DNA of 64,000 nt, taken from the NCBI RefSeq assembly GCF_000520975.1, contig NZ_JACB01000029.1:1-64000 (forward strand), in the 5' to 3' direction. Under the pieces are notes generated by a model that made no database searches, was not told the DNA's origin, and saw nothing but the letters and a program-made list of their open reading frames with translations. The translations under genes were made by a program, and so were the position numbers. Shown one piece after another: positions 45,849-55,499 of this stretch (the stretch's first letter is position 1; the number at the start of each line of letters is the position of its first letter). This stretch comes from Aquimarina megaterium XH134. Its GTDB lineage: Bacteria > Bacteroidota > Bacteroidia > Flavobacteriales > Flavobacteriaceae.

Positions 45849-48800
45849 TTATTGTTTCACAATTTTAAACGTAGCTCTATGATCAATTGACACAAAATAA
45901 ATACCTTGTGGTAATTGCTTCATAGGTAATATTACTTGTCCTGAGGTAATAATATACTCCCCAGAAGAAACCTGAGTCCCTAATGCATTATACATCGACA
46001 CATTTATCGTTTGCAACTGAGTATCGGGAAGAGTAAGCATAACATCTCCCTTCGTTGGATTGGGTGCAATACTTACTTGATCAAACAAACTAACTTTGGT
46101 AGATAGTTTGCCTTCACAATCTACACTTGAAGACACTTCTAACTCATCCCCATGTTGTACATCTAGAATGAAATTCTTCGTTGTATACTCTCCTACTATT
46201 TTGTTATTGATCTTCGCAATATAGGGCGCCGTACCTGTAGTTACCTCAACATTTACTTTTGCAGTTCCTGCTTCTGCAAGTAGCTCGGTTTTCCCTGTTA
46301 AACTCTCTGCTTCTTCAATAACCATTTCAAAACATTGTTCACAACTTGCAAAGCCTTCTATGGCAATACATACAGGATAAGTACCTGGTGGTAGGTTATC
46401 TACTGTCAATGCAGAAGTAAAACTATACTCTACTCCATTAATTGTAGTGTTATAATCTAATACGGTAACAGCACTAATAGCAATTGTTCCATTATCTTTA
46501 TCGGTACACGTTTCACTTGTGGTAGTGATTGTAAAATTATTTGCTGGTAAACTTACGATCGGACAGCTATTGATTACATTCACAGTTCTAGTTACCTCTA
46601 TAGCTACATTCCCCGAAGCATCGGTAGCATTATATCTGATTGTATAACTACCAACTGTATCCTGAAAATCGGAAGTGTCAATCACTACATTGGTTACTCC
46701 ATCATCAACCGTAGCTCCTAACTCGGTATATCCTGATCCTAATTCTATTACTTGAGGATTGCCTCCTAGTAAAGTAATTACAGGTGTAACACAATCTTCA
46801 CTAAAACTAGCAATATCATCTTTTTCCCAACTGCTTAAATAAGTAGCGGTAGGATCATCAACCTGAATACAGGTTAAGTTAGGATTGTAAAGAACAAAGA
46901 AATCAGTGATTAAGTTATTATTTCCATTTCTAACATCTAAAGATTCTAATAAATTCTGGTGAACAGCAAGTTCTTCTAATTGACTACAAGCTGTTACGTC
47001 TAATGTTGTAAGTGCATTTTTACCAACTTTTAACTTTTTTAAGTTGGGGTTATTATCAACCAATAAATTTGTAATGGAATTAGAACGTAAATTTACTTCT
47101 TCTAATGATAGATATCCTGTTACATCTATAGATGTAAATTCATTTTCTGCTGCATCTAAAACTTTTAGACTGGTATTGTTGCTTAAGTCTAATGAAGTTA
47201 AGTCATTATAATCACAGTTTAAGGATTCTAGTGCCGTAAAGTCTTCTATTCCTGTAAGATCGGCTATGTTTTGACTAGCAATATTTAAGGTAACGACACT
47301 CGCAATTTTTAAAGTTGCTACTTGATTATCATTTGCAATACCATTACCCATACTTGTAGCGTTTCCAAGAGCAACTACATTTCCATTGGCATCATGCGTT
47401 TCTAGGTAATTTTCAAAATTTGCATCTGCGATATACGTTAAATCACAATAAATCGCAAAATTCGCCGTAGCATCCATTTGCCAAATATCTGGATATAACT
47501 GAACTACTTTATCAGCTTTAATACATGTTAAATCAGGATTTCCTAAAGCATCAAACCAAGTGAAATTATCGTTATTTCCATTCGCAACATTTAAGGACGT
47601 TAATTGGTTATTAGCAACACGTAATTGTACAATACTTGGGTATGCAGAAATGTCTAACTCTGTAAAATTATTATCATTTAAGATTAACTGTCTTAACAAT
47701 GGATTGTTAGAAATATTTATAGAATTAATACCTGTATTAGATACGCTTAAATTAGTTAGAGCAGTAAGTTCAGAAATATCTACATCTCCTAAATTAGCAT
47801 TATCGTCGAGGTATACTTGTTCTAGAAGTACATTATTTGTTAAATCTAAACTTGCTAAGTTGTTATTGGCTAAAGTAATTACACTCAGTTTAGTATTATT
47901 ACTTAAGTCTATACTTGTTAAATTAGTATTGTTACGACATCCTAAAAACCACATATCTCTAAAATCTTCGATACCCGTCATATCTGCAACCAATCCATTA
48001 TGCAGGTTAAATCCTTCTGAAATCTCTACTAATGCAGTGTATACATAATCATCAATTACTCCATTACCAAACCCTTGATTTTCTAAGAAAGTCTCAAAAG
48101 CATCATCAGGCACATAGGTTAATCTACAGAATTCTGCATAGCTTGCTGCGGCATCTTTTAACCACCCCGCTATTACTGGAGCAGTTGGATCATCTACCTC
48201 GATACAAGTCAAGTCTGGATTACCAGTAACATCTATATTATCTAAATCTGCATTATTTCCACTTCTTAAATTCAAGCCTGTAAGTTGTGCATTTTTACAG
48301 GATAAGTTATCGAGGGTGGTTTGTTTTACTAAATCTAAATAGGTAACCGGTGTATCATCGCATTCCAGTCTACTTAAATTGGCATTGTTACTTAGATCGA
48401 TATTTGCAATATTCGTATCGCTAAAAGACAAATAAAATAAATCGGTAAGATGAGTTACATCCAGCGAACTTAATCCATTACTACCACATTCCAGATTTTC
48501 TAGCAATGGATTGTTTTGAATATTTAGTGCAGTAATCCTGGTATTTTCACAATATAAAGATGTCAAATTAGCTTGATTAGTTACATCTATAGTTCCTAAG
48601 TTATTGTTAGTAACCGTTAGACTCGTTAAATCATTAGCACTTATATCCAAGTTTGTGAGGCTATTATCTGCTACATCCAAAAATCGTAAAGCAGTATTGG
48701 TTGAGATGTCCAAACTGGTAAGACTATTATTTGCTGCAGCTAAGCTTTCTAATACCGTTAATCCTGCAATATTAATACTGGTCAATCCTGTATTCTCCGC

Positions 48801-51800
48801 AGTTACACTTTCTAATAATGTATTATTGGTTAGGTCTAAACTCGTATCGGTTACTGAGTTTTCGTCAATCCAAAATCGAATTAAACTCACAAAATCTTCT
48901 ATTCCTGTAAAGTCTTGGATACCTTCATTTCTGGGTGTTAATAATTGAATAGTTTCAATTTTTGCTGTAGGTACTAGATTGTCGTCAATAATTCCGTTAC
49001 CTAAGCTGTTTGCACTTCCTAAAGCTACACTTCCTCCAAACTCGTTATGTGTTTCTAAATAAGCTTCAAAATTGGCATCAGGAATCGTTGTAAATCGACA
49101 ATACTCGGCAAAACTTGCAATGGCCTCTTTATCCCAACCCGACAAATAACCTGCAGTTGGATCATCTACTTCAATACAAGTTAAATTAGGACAACCCGTT
49201 ACCCTAAATTCTGTAAAGTTGCTATTGTTCCCATTTTTAGCATTCAACTCTACCAATTCATCTATATCTCTTGCACTAAATTCTGTTAAATTTGTATTCT
49301 TACTAATATCAATTGACGTAATATTAGTTTCATCTATATTTAACTCTTGTAAGTTTGTTAAATGACTTACATCAAAAGATGTAAACGGATTTCTACCTAG
49401 ACTTAAATCTTCAAGTAATATATTATTTTCCGTATTTAATGTAGTAAATTGATTTAAGGAAGCTGAGACTCTAGTTAAATTTACATTAGCACTAATATCA
49501 ATACTACTTAATGTAGTTTCATGAATTTCTAAATCTTCTAGTAAAACATTATTACTTACATCTAACCCTATTAAGTTATTTGTAGAAATAAATAAATCTT
49601 TAAGAGCCGTATTTGTTGAAAGATTGATGTTCGTAAGATTATTTCGTGAAACATCTATTCTTTCCAAAAGAGTTAATCCTGTAATATCAATACCGGTTAA
49701 CTCCATATCAGAAGCATCAATTCTTTTCAGACTTGTGTTACTAGTAAAGTCTAAACTTGTATTTATTACATTACCAAAACACACTACAAACTCTAAAGAA
49801 GCAAAAGCCTCAATTCCTGTAAAGTCTGTAATTCCTTGAAAATTCAAAAATAGGTTTATTACATTTTCAATATTAGCTGTTTTTACAAAATCATCATTGG
49901 CTATTCCATTCCCCATACTGGTTGGATCTCCTACAGAAACAAAACCTCCGTTAGCATCGTGAGTTTCTAGGTAGTTTTCAAAATTATCATCGGGTACATA
50001 GGTCCAATTACAATCATCGCTAAAACTAACCATAGCATCTTTTTCCCAACTACTTAAATAACTTGCTGTTGGATCATCTACTTGAATACATGATAAATCA
50101 GGATTTCCTGTAGCATATACTTCATCTAAAACAGCTGTATTACCATTTTTAAAATTTAGACTTGTTAATGCATTATCATTACATTCTATATATTCCAGAT
50201 CCGGGCTGTTACTAAAATCTAATTCGGTAATCTGGTTATTATTAAAAATATATACTTCGATCAATTTTGTATTATTTGATAAATCCAAAAAAGATAATGA
50301 TGTATTATCAACTCCTATATCTTCAAGATTACCATTATTAGAAACATCCAACGATGTAAGCGCTGGTGTATCTTCGATAAATAAATCGGTAAGATTAGTA
50401 AGGGTACTAACATCAAGTGTAGTAAATTGATTTTTACCACAATTTAAGTTTTCTAAGAGTGTATTGTTAGTAACATCTAGGCTAGACAACGAGTTATCTT
50501 TACAAAACAATCTTGTTAAGTTTGTATTTGTAGTTATATCTAATGCTGTTAATGTATTTTCTCGTATTCTAAAATCCACAAGTGCTGTATTAGCACTTAT
50601 ATCTATAGTACTAAAATTATTTTTATCTAAGTTTAATGTTTTCAATGCCAAATTAGAACTCAAATCAATAGTTGTCAAATTGTTTTCTCTAGCTCTTAAT
50701 ATTTCCAGAGAAGTTAATCCTGAAATATTAATACTGTTAAGTTTCATCTCTAAACAATTGATTTCAATTAGATTACTATTTGCAGATAAATCTATACTTG
50801 AAACGATATTTTTGTATACAAATAGTGTTTCTAAGGCAGTAAAACCCTCTAAACCTGTAAAATCTGTAATCCCCTGATCAGAAATATTTAAATAGGTTAT
50901 ATTTTGAATTTGCTCAGTCCCAACATAATCATCGTTGGCTATTCCATTACCCATACTGGCTGGGTCACCAACAGGCACTACTCCACCTATTGAATTATGT
51001 GTTTCAAGATAGGTTTCAAAATTATCATCGGGCACATAGGTTTTAGTACAAGACGTTTTAAATTCGGTTTGTGCATCTTTTCTTGTAAACGTTGCAGTAG
51101 CGTAGGTAGGATCATCTACTGAGACACAGGTAAGTCCCGGGTTATTACGAATATCAAAATCGTTAGGGTTTAAATTCGTATTATTCCCATTTCTGATATT
51201 AAGATAGGTTAGGGCATTATAGGCACAGGACAAATCCTCTAGAACAGTGTTTTTTGAAATATCTAAACTGGTGATTTGGTTATCTTCTATAAACAGTTCA
51301 ACCAGCTTTACATTCTTGCTCACATCCAAACTTGTAAGCGAGTTCTCATAAGCTTGTAATTCTTGTAATTCTAAATTTTGAGAAACATCCAAAACGGTAA
51401 GCTGATTATCAACACAATCCAGATCTTCTAATAACAGGTTTTTTGTTACATCCAAACTTCCTAAAGGATTGCTATAACAATATAGGTTCTTTAAAGCGTC
51501 ATTGTTGGTAACATCTAGACTACTAAGTTGATTATTACTACAACCTAAAGTTTCCAACATCGTATTTTGAGATACATTTAAGGTTGTAATTTCATTTCGA
51601 CTACAACTCAAAGAAGTTAGCATTAGATTTCCTGAAAGATCTAAACTGGTAAGGCTATTTTTGCCAACATTAATCGTTTGTAATGCTGTATTCTTAGAAA
51701 GATCAATACTGGTTATGGAGTTTTCAAAACAGGTGAAATTTTGTAAAGCAGCAAAATCTTCTAATCCCGTGGCATCCGCGATCAATAATCTGGAAATATC

Positions 51801-52016
51801 TAAATCAGTAACATTTTCTATTCTTGAAGTGGTTACATGATCGTCATTAGCAACACCATTTCCCATACTGGATGCATTTCCTACTGCAACAACATTTCCA
51901 TCAACATCATGTGTTTCTAAATAATTTTCAAAATTATCATCAGGCACATAAGTTTCCTGGGCAACTATGACATAACTAAATAACAAGAAAAAAGTTAGGT
52001 GTAATTTTCTATTCAT
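45849..52016 (-). CDS. Giant leucine-rich-repeat T9SS surface protein, six modules
   Basis: 2055 residues with a signal peptide (about 1-19). Six tandem modules each open with a segment like TYVPDDNFENYLETHD plus GNGIANDD, continue with LRRs of about 21 residues (LTSLDVSNN pattern), and end near DLTCIQVDDPTA and a Cys-containing stretch. Module five has a shortened opening (DAFETFLENQGFGNGV). An Ig-like DUF5011/HYR domain follows (around GSGYTELGATVDDG), then a Cys-bearing segment and a type IX sorting tail (APNPTKGDVMLTLP to IVKQ). It is exported across the outer membrane by T9SS and probably binds proteins or glycans. It is a paralogue of the 58024-61836 gene and shares its upstream element. 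Confidence 0.92.
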   Translation of the reverse strand: MNRKLHLTFFLLFSYVIVAQETYVPDDNFENYLETHDVDGNVVAVGNASSMGNGVANDDHVTTSRIENVTDLDISRLLIADATGLEDFAALQNFTCFENSITSIDLSKNTALQTINVGKNSLTSLDLSGNLMLTSLSCSRNEITTLNVSQNTMLETLGCSNNQLSSLDVTNNDALKNLYCYSNPLGSLDVTKNLLLEDLDCVDNQLTVLDVSQNLELQELQAYENSLTSLDVSKNVKLVELFIEDNQITSLDISKNTVLEDLSCAYNALTYLNIRNGNNTNLNPNDFDIRNNPGLTCVSVDDPTYATATFTRKDAQTEFKTSCTKTYVPDDNFETYLETHNSIGGVVPVGDPASMGNGIANDDYVGTEQIQNITYLNISDQGITDFTGLEGFTALETLFVYKNIVSSIDLSANSNLIEINCLEMKLNSINISGLTSLEILRARENNLTTIDLSSNLALKTLNLDKNNFSTIDISANTALVDFRIRENTLTALDITTNTNLTRLFCKDNSLSSLDVTNNTLLENLNCGKNQFTTLDVSTLTNLTDLFIEDTPALTSLDVSNNGNLEDIGVDNTSLSFLDLSNNTKLIEVYIFNNNQITELDFSNSPDLEYIECNDNALTSLNFKNGNTAVLDEVYATGNPDLSCIQVDDPTASYLSSWEKDAMVSFSDDCNWTYVPDDNFENYLETHDANGGFVSVGDPTSMGNGIANDDFVKTANIENVINLFLNFQGITDFTGIEAFASLEFVVCFGNVINTSLDFTSNTSLKRIDASDMELTGIDITGLTLLERIDVSRNNLTNINLSTNTALKDLFISTNNLIGLDVSNNVLLEDLEIHETTLSSIDISANVNLTRVSASLNQFTTLNTENNILLEDLSLGRNPFTSFDVSHLTNLQELNIDETNITSIDISKNTNLTEFSARDIDELVELNAKNGNNSNFTEFRVTGCPNLTCIEVDDPTAGYLSGWDKEAIASFAEYCRFTTIPDANFEAYLETHNEFGGSVALGSANSLGNGIIDDNLVPTAKIETIQLLTPRNEGIQDFTGIEDFVSLIRFWIDENSVTDTSLDLTNNTLLESVTAENTGLTSINIAGLTVLESLAAANNSLTSLDISTNTALRFLDVADNSLTNLDISANDLTSLTVTNNNLGTIDVTNQANLTSLYCENTRITALNIQNNPLLENLECGSNGLSSLDVTHLTDLFYLSFSDTNIANIDLSNNANLSRLECDDTPVTYLDLVKQTTLDNLSCKNAQLTGLNLRSGNNADLDNIDVTGNPDLTCIEVDDPTAPVIAGWLKDAAASYAEFCRLTYVPDDAFETFLENQGFGNGVIDDYVYTALVEISEGFNLHNGLVADMTGIEDFRDMWFLGCRNNTNLTSIDLSNNTKLSVITLANNNLASLDLTNNVLLEQVYLDDNANLGDVDISELTALTNLSVSNTGINSINISNNPLLRQLILNDNNFTELDISAYPSIVQLRVANNQLTSLNVANGNNDNFTWFDALGNPDLTCIKADKVVQLYPDIWQMDATANFAIYCDLTYIADANFENYLETHDANGNVVALGNATSMGNGIANDNQVATLKIASVVTLNIASQNIADLTGIEDFTALESLNCDYNDLTSLDLSNNTSLKVLDAAENEFTSIDVTGYLSLEEVNLRSNSITNLLVDNNPNLKKLKVGKNALTTLDVTACSQLEELAVHQNLLESLDVRNGNNNLITDFFVLYNPNLTCIQVDDPTATYLSSWEKDDIASFSEDCVTPVITLLGGNPQVIELGSGYTELGATVDDGVTNVVIDTSDFQDTVGSYTIRYNATDASGNVAIEVTRTVNVINSCPIVSLPANNFTITTTSETCTDKDNGTIAISAVTVLDYNTTINGVEYSFTSALTVDNLPPGTYPVCIAIEGFASCEQCFEMVIEEAESLTGKTELLAEAGTAKVNVEVTTGTAPYIAKINNKIVGEYTTKNFILDVQHGDELEVSSSVDCEGKLSTKVSLFDQVSIAPNPTKGDVMLTLPDTQLQTINVSMYNALGTQVSSGEYIITSGQVILPMKQLPQGIYFVSIDHRATFKIVKQ

Positions 52017-52114
52017 ATATGGGGCTTTTAAAACTGTATATGCTATTCAAGAGCAACACAAAAATGGTTCTTGATTTTTTTTGCAATAATATATCATTTA
52101 TCTGATTTTAAGAT

Positions 52115-52178
52115 AATTTTAACGGTGGCAAAAAGTGGCAAACCCTTGTTTTTAAAGCAATTTACGTAGGGCTACGTA
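52115..52178 (-). promoter_or_regulatory. Conserved upstream element of surface genes, copy 1
   Basis: Contains TACGTA-GGGC-TACGTA (52163-52178 on plus), about 33 bp from an AATTTTAACGGTGGC block. The same arrangement occurs before the genes starting at 55330 and 61836. It lies about 99-162 bp before the start codon. Confidence 0.7.
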
Positions 52179-52201
52179 TATGATGATCAAGAATAATTAA
52201 T

Positions 52202-55200
52202 CTACTCTATCACCATTTTTTTGGTATCAATTTTTCGGCTACCCACATATAAGGTATAAAAATATGTTCCTGCAGCTAACCCATCGCTATTAATATGAAG
52301 TTCACCATCTCCATTGTCCTTAATGGCAACTGTAGACACCAATTGTCCAATTGAATTGCTAAATACAACTGAAGCATTGTTAATGCCGTCTGGTAAATAA
52401 TACTTAATCGAGGTAGTGCCATTAAAAGGATTAGGAATGTTTTGATACAATATAGGAGAGTTTCCTTTATTAATACTACCACTCGTATCGCAGGCACACC
52501 CCTCTAAAGCTTCTATTCTATTTATTAAGTCATTAATTTGAGATCTTTGTTCATCAATCTCTGCTTGTTGTGTAGTATTTTCCTCTTCTAAATCCGTAAT
52601 CTCATTTTGTGCATCAATAAGATTGGTTTCCAGCGAAGAAACTATAGGGGCTAAATCCACAGTAACCGAGGCTCCGTTTTCTATTTCGATAGTAAGATTT
52701 GTATCACTTAGGGTAGCCAATGTTAAATCCTGTTGATCAGAATTTACATAGGTAGAAAGATCTATAGTATTTCCATCAGAGATACTTAGGTTATTATTAG
52801 TAAGCGTTAAGATTTGACTATCGGTATTATCTAAATATGATGAAAGGTCTACGGTGGTATCATCATTCGTTAGACTTAATACGTTTCCTGACAAATCTAA
52901 GTCCTGCGCATCAGTATTATCTAGGTATCCGGATAAGTCTACTGAAGATGCATCATTGGTTAAACTAAGCGTGTTTGAAGACAAACTTAAATCTTGATTA
53001 TCGGTATTATCAAGATATCCCGAAAGATCTACTGTAGAAGCATTACCTGTAATACTCAAAGTGTTCGTTGCTAATGATATCGCTTGGACATCAGTATTGT
53101 CAAGATAGCTTGATAAATCTACAGAAGTTGCATCATTGGTTAAGCTAAGGGTATTTGAAGACAAACTTAAGTCCTGATTATCGGTATTGTCTAAATATCC
53201 GGATAAGTCCACAGTATCAGTCCCTCCAGAAATACTTAGCGTATTGGTACTTAATGAAAGCTCTTGATTATCTAGTTGTGTAGACCAGGTTAATGCACCT
53301 GCACCATCAGTAGTCAACACTTGATTAGCAGTACCATCTACAATAGGAAATTCGTAGGCTCCAGCAATATTAAGGCTATTCGCAATTTGCATTTTTCCTT
53401 CTGTACTTATTGCGGCTACAGGGGCAGCGTTATAAGGTCCCCAGGTCCAACCATTTGCGGTAGAAGTACTCATAGAATTTTTAATGCTCACACCCGTTAC
53501 CGGACCATAATCATAGTTAGCACTCCCTCCATACGAAATTTTATAACGGTCACGGCCATTAAATTCAATCCCATTATCTTCACCATTATCAAAACGAATT
53601 ACATTGTCTGCCATGTTAAGCATGGTTGTTGCCGTATGATCTCCCAGATTATCTTTAATAGCGCTACTCCACTCGGTTCCATTCCAAAAGTACAATGCTT
53701 TTTCATCGGTATCGTATACCGTTAATCCCTCTTCCGATTCTCTAATCCCTCTAGATGATGGCTGTGTTGGAAATCTTGGTTCTAGTGCTGTTCGTTGTGC
53801 GGTTGTCATTCTATTTACGAATAACCCTTTATCGGTTCCTGTTAGGTCTAAGGATGCATATGTATTAGGAGCATCGGTACCGATCCCTACACTTACGGGA
53901 TTGGTAGCCCCACCTAGTATCATAGTGTTATCATTTGCTGCTGTTGCTCCATTTCCTATAGCAATAGCATTGTTACCGCTCACAACTGCATTATATCCTA
54001 TTGCAATATTTTTTGTAGCATCTGGGTCTCCATCAGTATTATCAATCAGATCATTAGAAGCAGCCCCAGTTCCGATTACAATAGCACCATTGTTTTGTGC
54101 TACTGCATTGGCCCCAATCGCAATGGCTTCAGTATTATCTACATCTACTGATCGACCAATACCAATCGCATTGGATTGTGCAATATTAGCTTGATATCCT
54201 ATCCCTACAGAATAATCAGAATTATCGGTAGTACCAAATTGATGTCCCATTCCTATAGCCCCCACTGCATTTTGCATATCTCCTTGATTACCGATTCCAA
54301 TGGCATACTGCCCTTCATTATAGGAATAATATCCCATGGTAATCACATCATTTTGGGCAGCAATAGCTTGAGATCCAAAAAATGTTGTTCTGTATCTTCT
54401 TGTATCCCCACCAAAATACGTATATCCTTCTCCACCAGCAGTAGTTCTTTGAGCTCTTCCGTAGCCAGAAAAAGCCCCGAATCCAGCATTATCTTGCCCT
54501 TCTCGATTAGAAGCTCCAGACAAATACCCCACATAAGTATTACGATTTGCATCTGTCCTGTTATTCGTTCTGTTATTATCCCACCCTGCCATGGCTCCTA
54601 TAAACGTATTGAAGTTGGCATACTCTGTAGCTACCCCGGCTGCTGCACCAATCATAGTATTATAAATTCCATCACCGATATCAACTGCGGCCGAATCTCC
54701 TACAGCCGTATTATGATGCCCTTCTCCAATGTCTTCTAAAGATACATTTCCAATAGCTGTATTTTTATACCCGGTGCTTCCGGCTCTAAATGAGGTTCCG
54801 GCTCCAGCCCGATGTCCAATAAAGGTGTTTTCATATCCCGTGGTAAAATCAAACCCTGCATCTTCACCGATAAATACATTTTCGTACCCTGTAGTATTCT
54901 TTTGTCCAGATTCTTCACCTATAAAGGTATTGTCGTACCCTGTGGTATTTCGCTCTCCCGATTCACTCCCTATAAAAGTATTGTCATCTCCAACCTGTGT
55001 ACTACCACCTTCAGGGTTATTTAATGCACCTGCTTCAAAACCGATAAAAACATTATCCTCACCTCTGTCATTGGCATGACCGGCATAATACCCTATAAAG
55101 GTATTGTCACTCGTTGTGTTATTTTTTCCTGCTCCAAAGCCTACAAAGGTTGATCGACTGGCCGAAGTTAGTGCAGTTCCCGTACTATCTCCATACATGG

Positions 55201-55330
55201 TATTGTAATCTCCGGTTGTAATACTTACACCAGATCCGGTTCCTAAGGTTTCGTTTAAGGTCTGAGCATATATAAAAGTGTTACCAAAAAAGAATAAGAT
55301 GGCAATACTGAAGAGTAGTTTTCTTTTCAT
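52202..55330 (-). CDS. YadA-head-like T9SS surface protein
   Basis: 1042 residues with a signal peptide (MKRKLLFSIAILFFFGNTFIYA). Residues about 35-480 are glycine-rich repeats of the pattern GxxNTFIGxxAG with a 17-residue period in places, like trimeric autotransporter head repeats. A globular part follows (about 490-690), then six 30-residue repeats ending in SYLDNTD (about 685-865). A heptad-rich coiled coil (around 930-985) precedes a Cys pair (GCACDTSG) and the type IX sorting tail from IPNPFNGTTS to the end. It probably forms a fibrous, perhaps trimeric, adhesin secreted by T9SS. Paralogous to the gene at the right edge. Confidence 0.88.
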   Translation of the reverse strand: MKRKLLFSIAILFFFGNTFIYAQTLNETLGTGSGVSITTGDYNTMYGDSTGTALTSASRSTFVGFGAGKNNTTSDNTFIGYYAGHANDRGEDNVFIGFEAGALNNPEGGSTQVGDDNTFIGSESGERNTTGYDNTFIGEESGQKNTTGYENVFIGEDAGFDFTTGYENTFIGHRAGAGTSFRAGSTGYKNTAIGNVSLEDIGEGHHNTAVGDSAAVDIGDGIYNTMIGAAAGVATEYANFNTFIGAMAGWDNNRTNNRTDANRNTYVGYLSGASNREGQDNAGFGAFSGYGRAQRTTAGGEGYTYFGGDTRRYRTTFFGSQAIAAQNDVITMGYYSYNEGQYAIGIGNQGDMQNAVGAIGMGHQFGTTDNSDYSVGIGYQANIAQSNAIGIGRSVDVDNTEAIAIGANAVAQNNGAIVIGTGAASNDLIDNTDGDPDATKNIAIGYNAVVSGNNAIAIGNGATAANDNTMILGGATNPVSVGIGTDAPNTYASLDLTGTDKGLFVNRMTTAQRTALEPRFPTQPSSRGIRESEEGLTVYDTDEKALYFWNGTEWSSAIKDNLGDHTATTMLNMADNVIRFDNGEDNGIEFNGRDRYKISYGGSANYDYGPVTGVSIKNSMSTSTANGWTWGPYNAAPVAAISTEGKMQIANSLNIAGAYEFPIVDGTANQVLTTDGAGALTWSTQLDNQELSLSTNTLSISGGTDTVDLSGYLDNTDNQDLSLSSNTLSLTNDATSVDLSSYLDNTDVQAISLATNTLSITGNASTVDLSGYLDNTDNQDLSLSSNTLSLTNDASSVDLSGYLDNTDAQDLDLSGNVLSLTNDDTTVDLSSYLDNTDSQILTLTNNNLSISDGNTIDLSTYVNSDQQDLTLATLSDTNLTIEIENGASVTVDLAPIVSSLETNLIDAQNEITDLEEENTTQQAEIDEQRSQINDLINRIEALEGCACDTSGSINKGNSPILYQNIPNPFNGTTSIKYYLPDGINNASVVFSNSIGQLVSTVAIKDNGDGELHINSDGLAAGTYFYTLYVGSRKIDTKKMVIE
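52735..53279 (-). repeat. Six 90-bp in-frame tandem repeats inside the head-protein gene
   Basis: Each unit encodes 30 residues of the form LSLSSNTLSLTND then VDLSSYLDNTD. Copies 2 and 4 differ at only a few residues. The paralogous gene at 62115 has only about three copies (about 62620-62810), so the copy number varies between family members. Confidence 0.85.
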
Positions 55331-55427
55331 ATAAGGGGCTTTTTAGATTTATAAGGGGTTTACTATTCGATATTTATGGTTGAATTATAAACCGATTACA
55401 AAAATAAAAGACAACCGCCTTTTATGG

Positions 55428-55492
55428 AAATTTTAATGGTGGTAAAAAGTGGCAAATTCCTGTTTTCGCTACAATTTACGTAGGGTTACGTA
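55428..55492 (-). promoter_or_regulatory. Conserved upstream element of surface genes, copy 2
   Basis: TACGTA-GGGT-TACGTA at 55477-55492, with the AATTTTAATGGTGGT and GTGGCAAAT blocks at 55428-55456. It lies 98-162 bp before the start at 55330, in the gap after the regulator gene. Confidence 0.7.
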
Positions 55493-55499
55493 TACGAGT

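Noticed and set aside
45849..52016. Several plus-strand ORFs of 60-160 codons opposite the LRR genes
   Set aside because: They are antisense shadows of regular leucine/serine-rich repeat codons and show no start context or family likeness.
53321..55079. Plus-strand ORFs opposite the head-protein gene
   Set aside because: They follow the repeat period of the minus-strand gene and have low-complexity composition.
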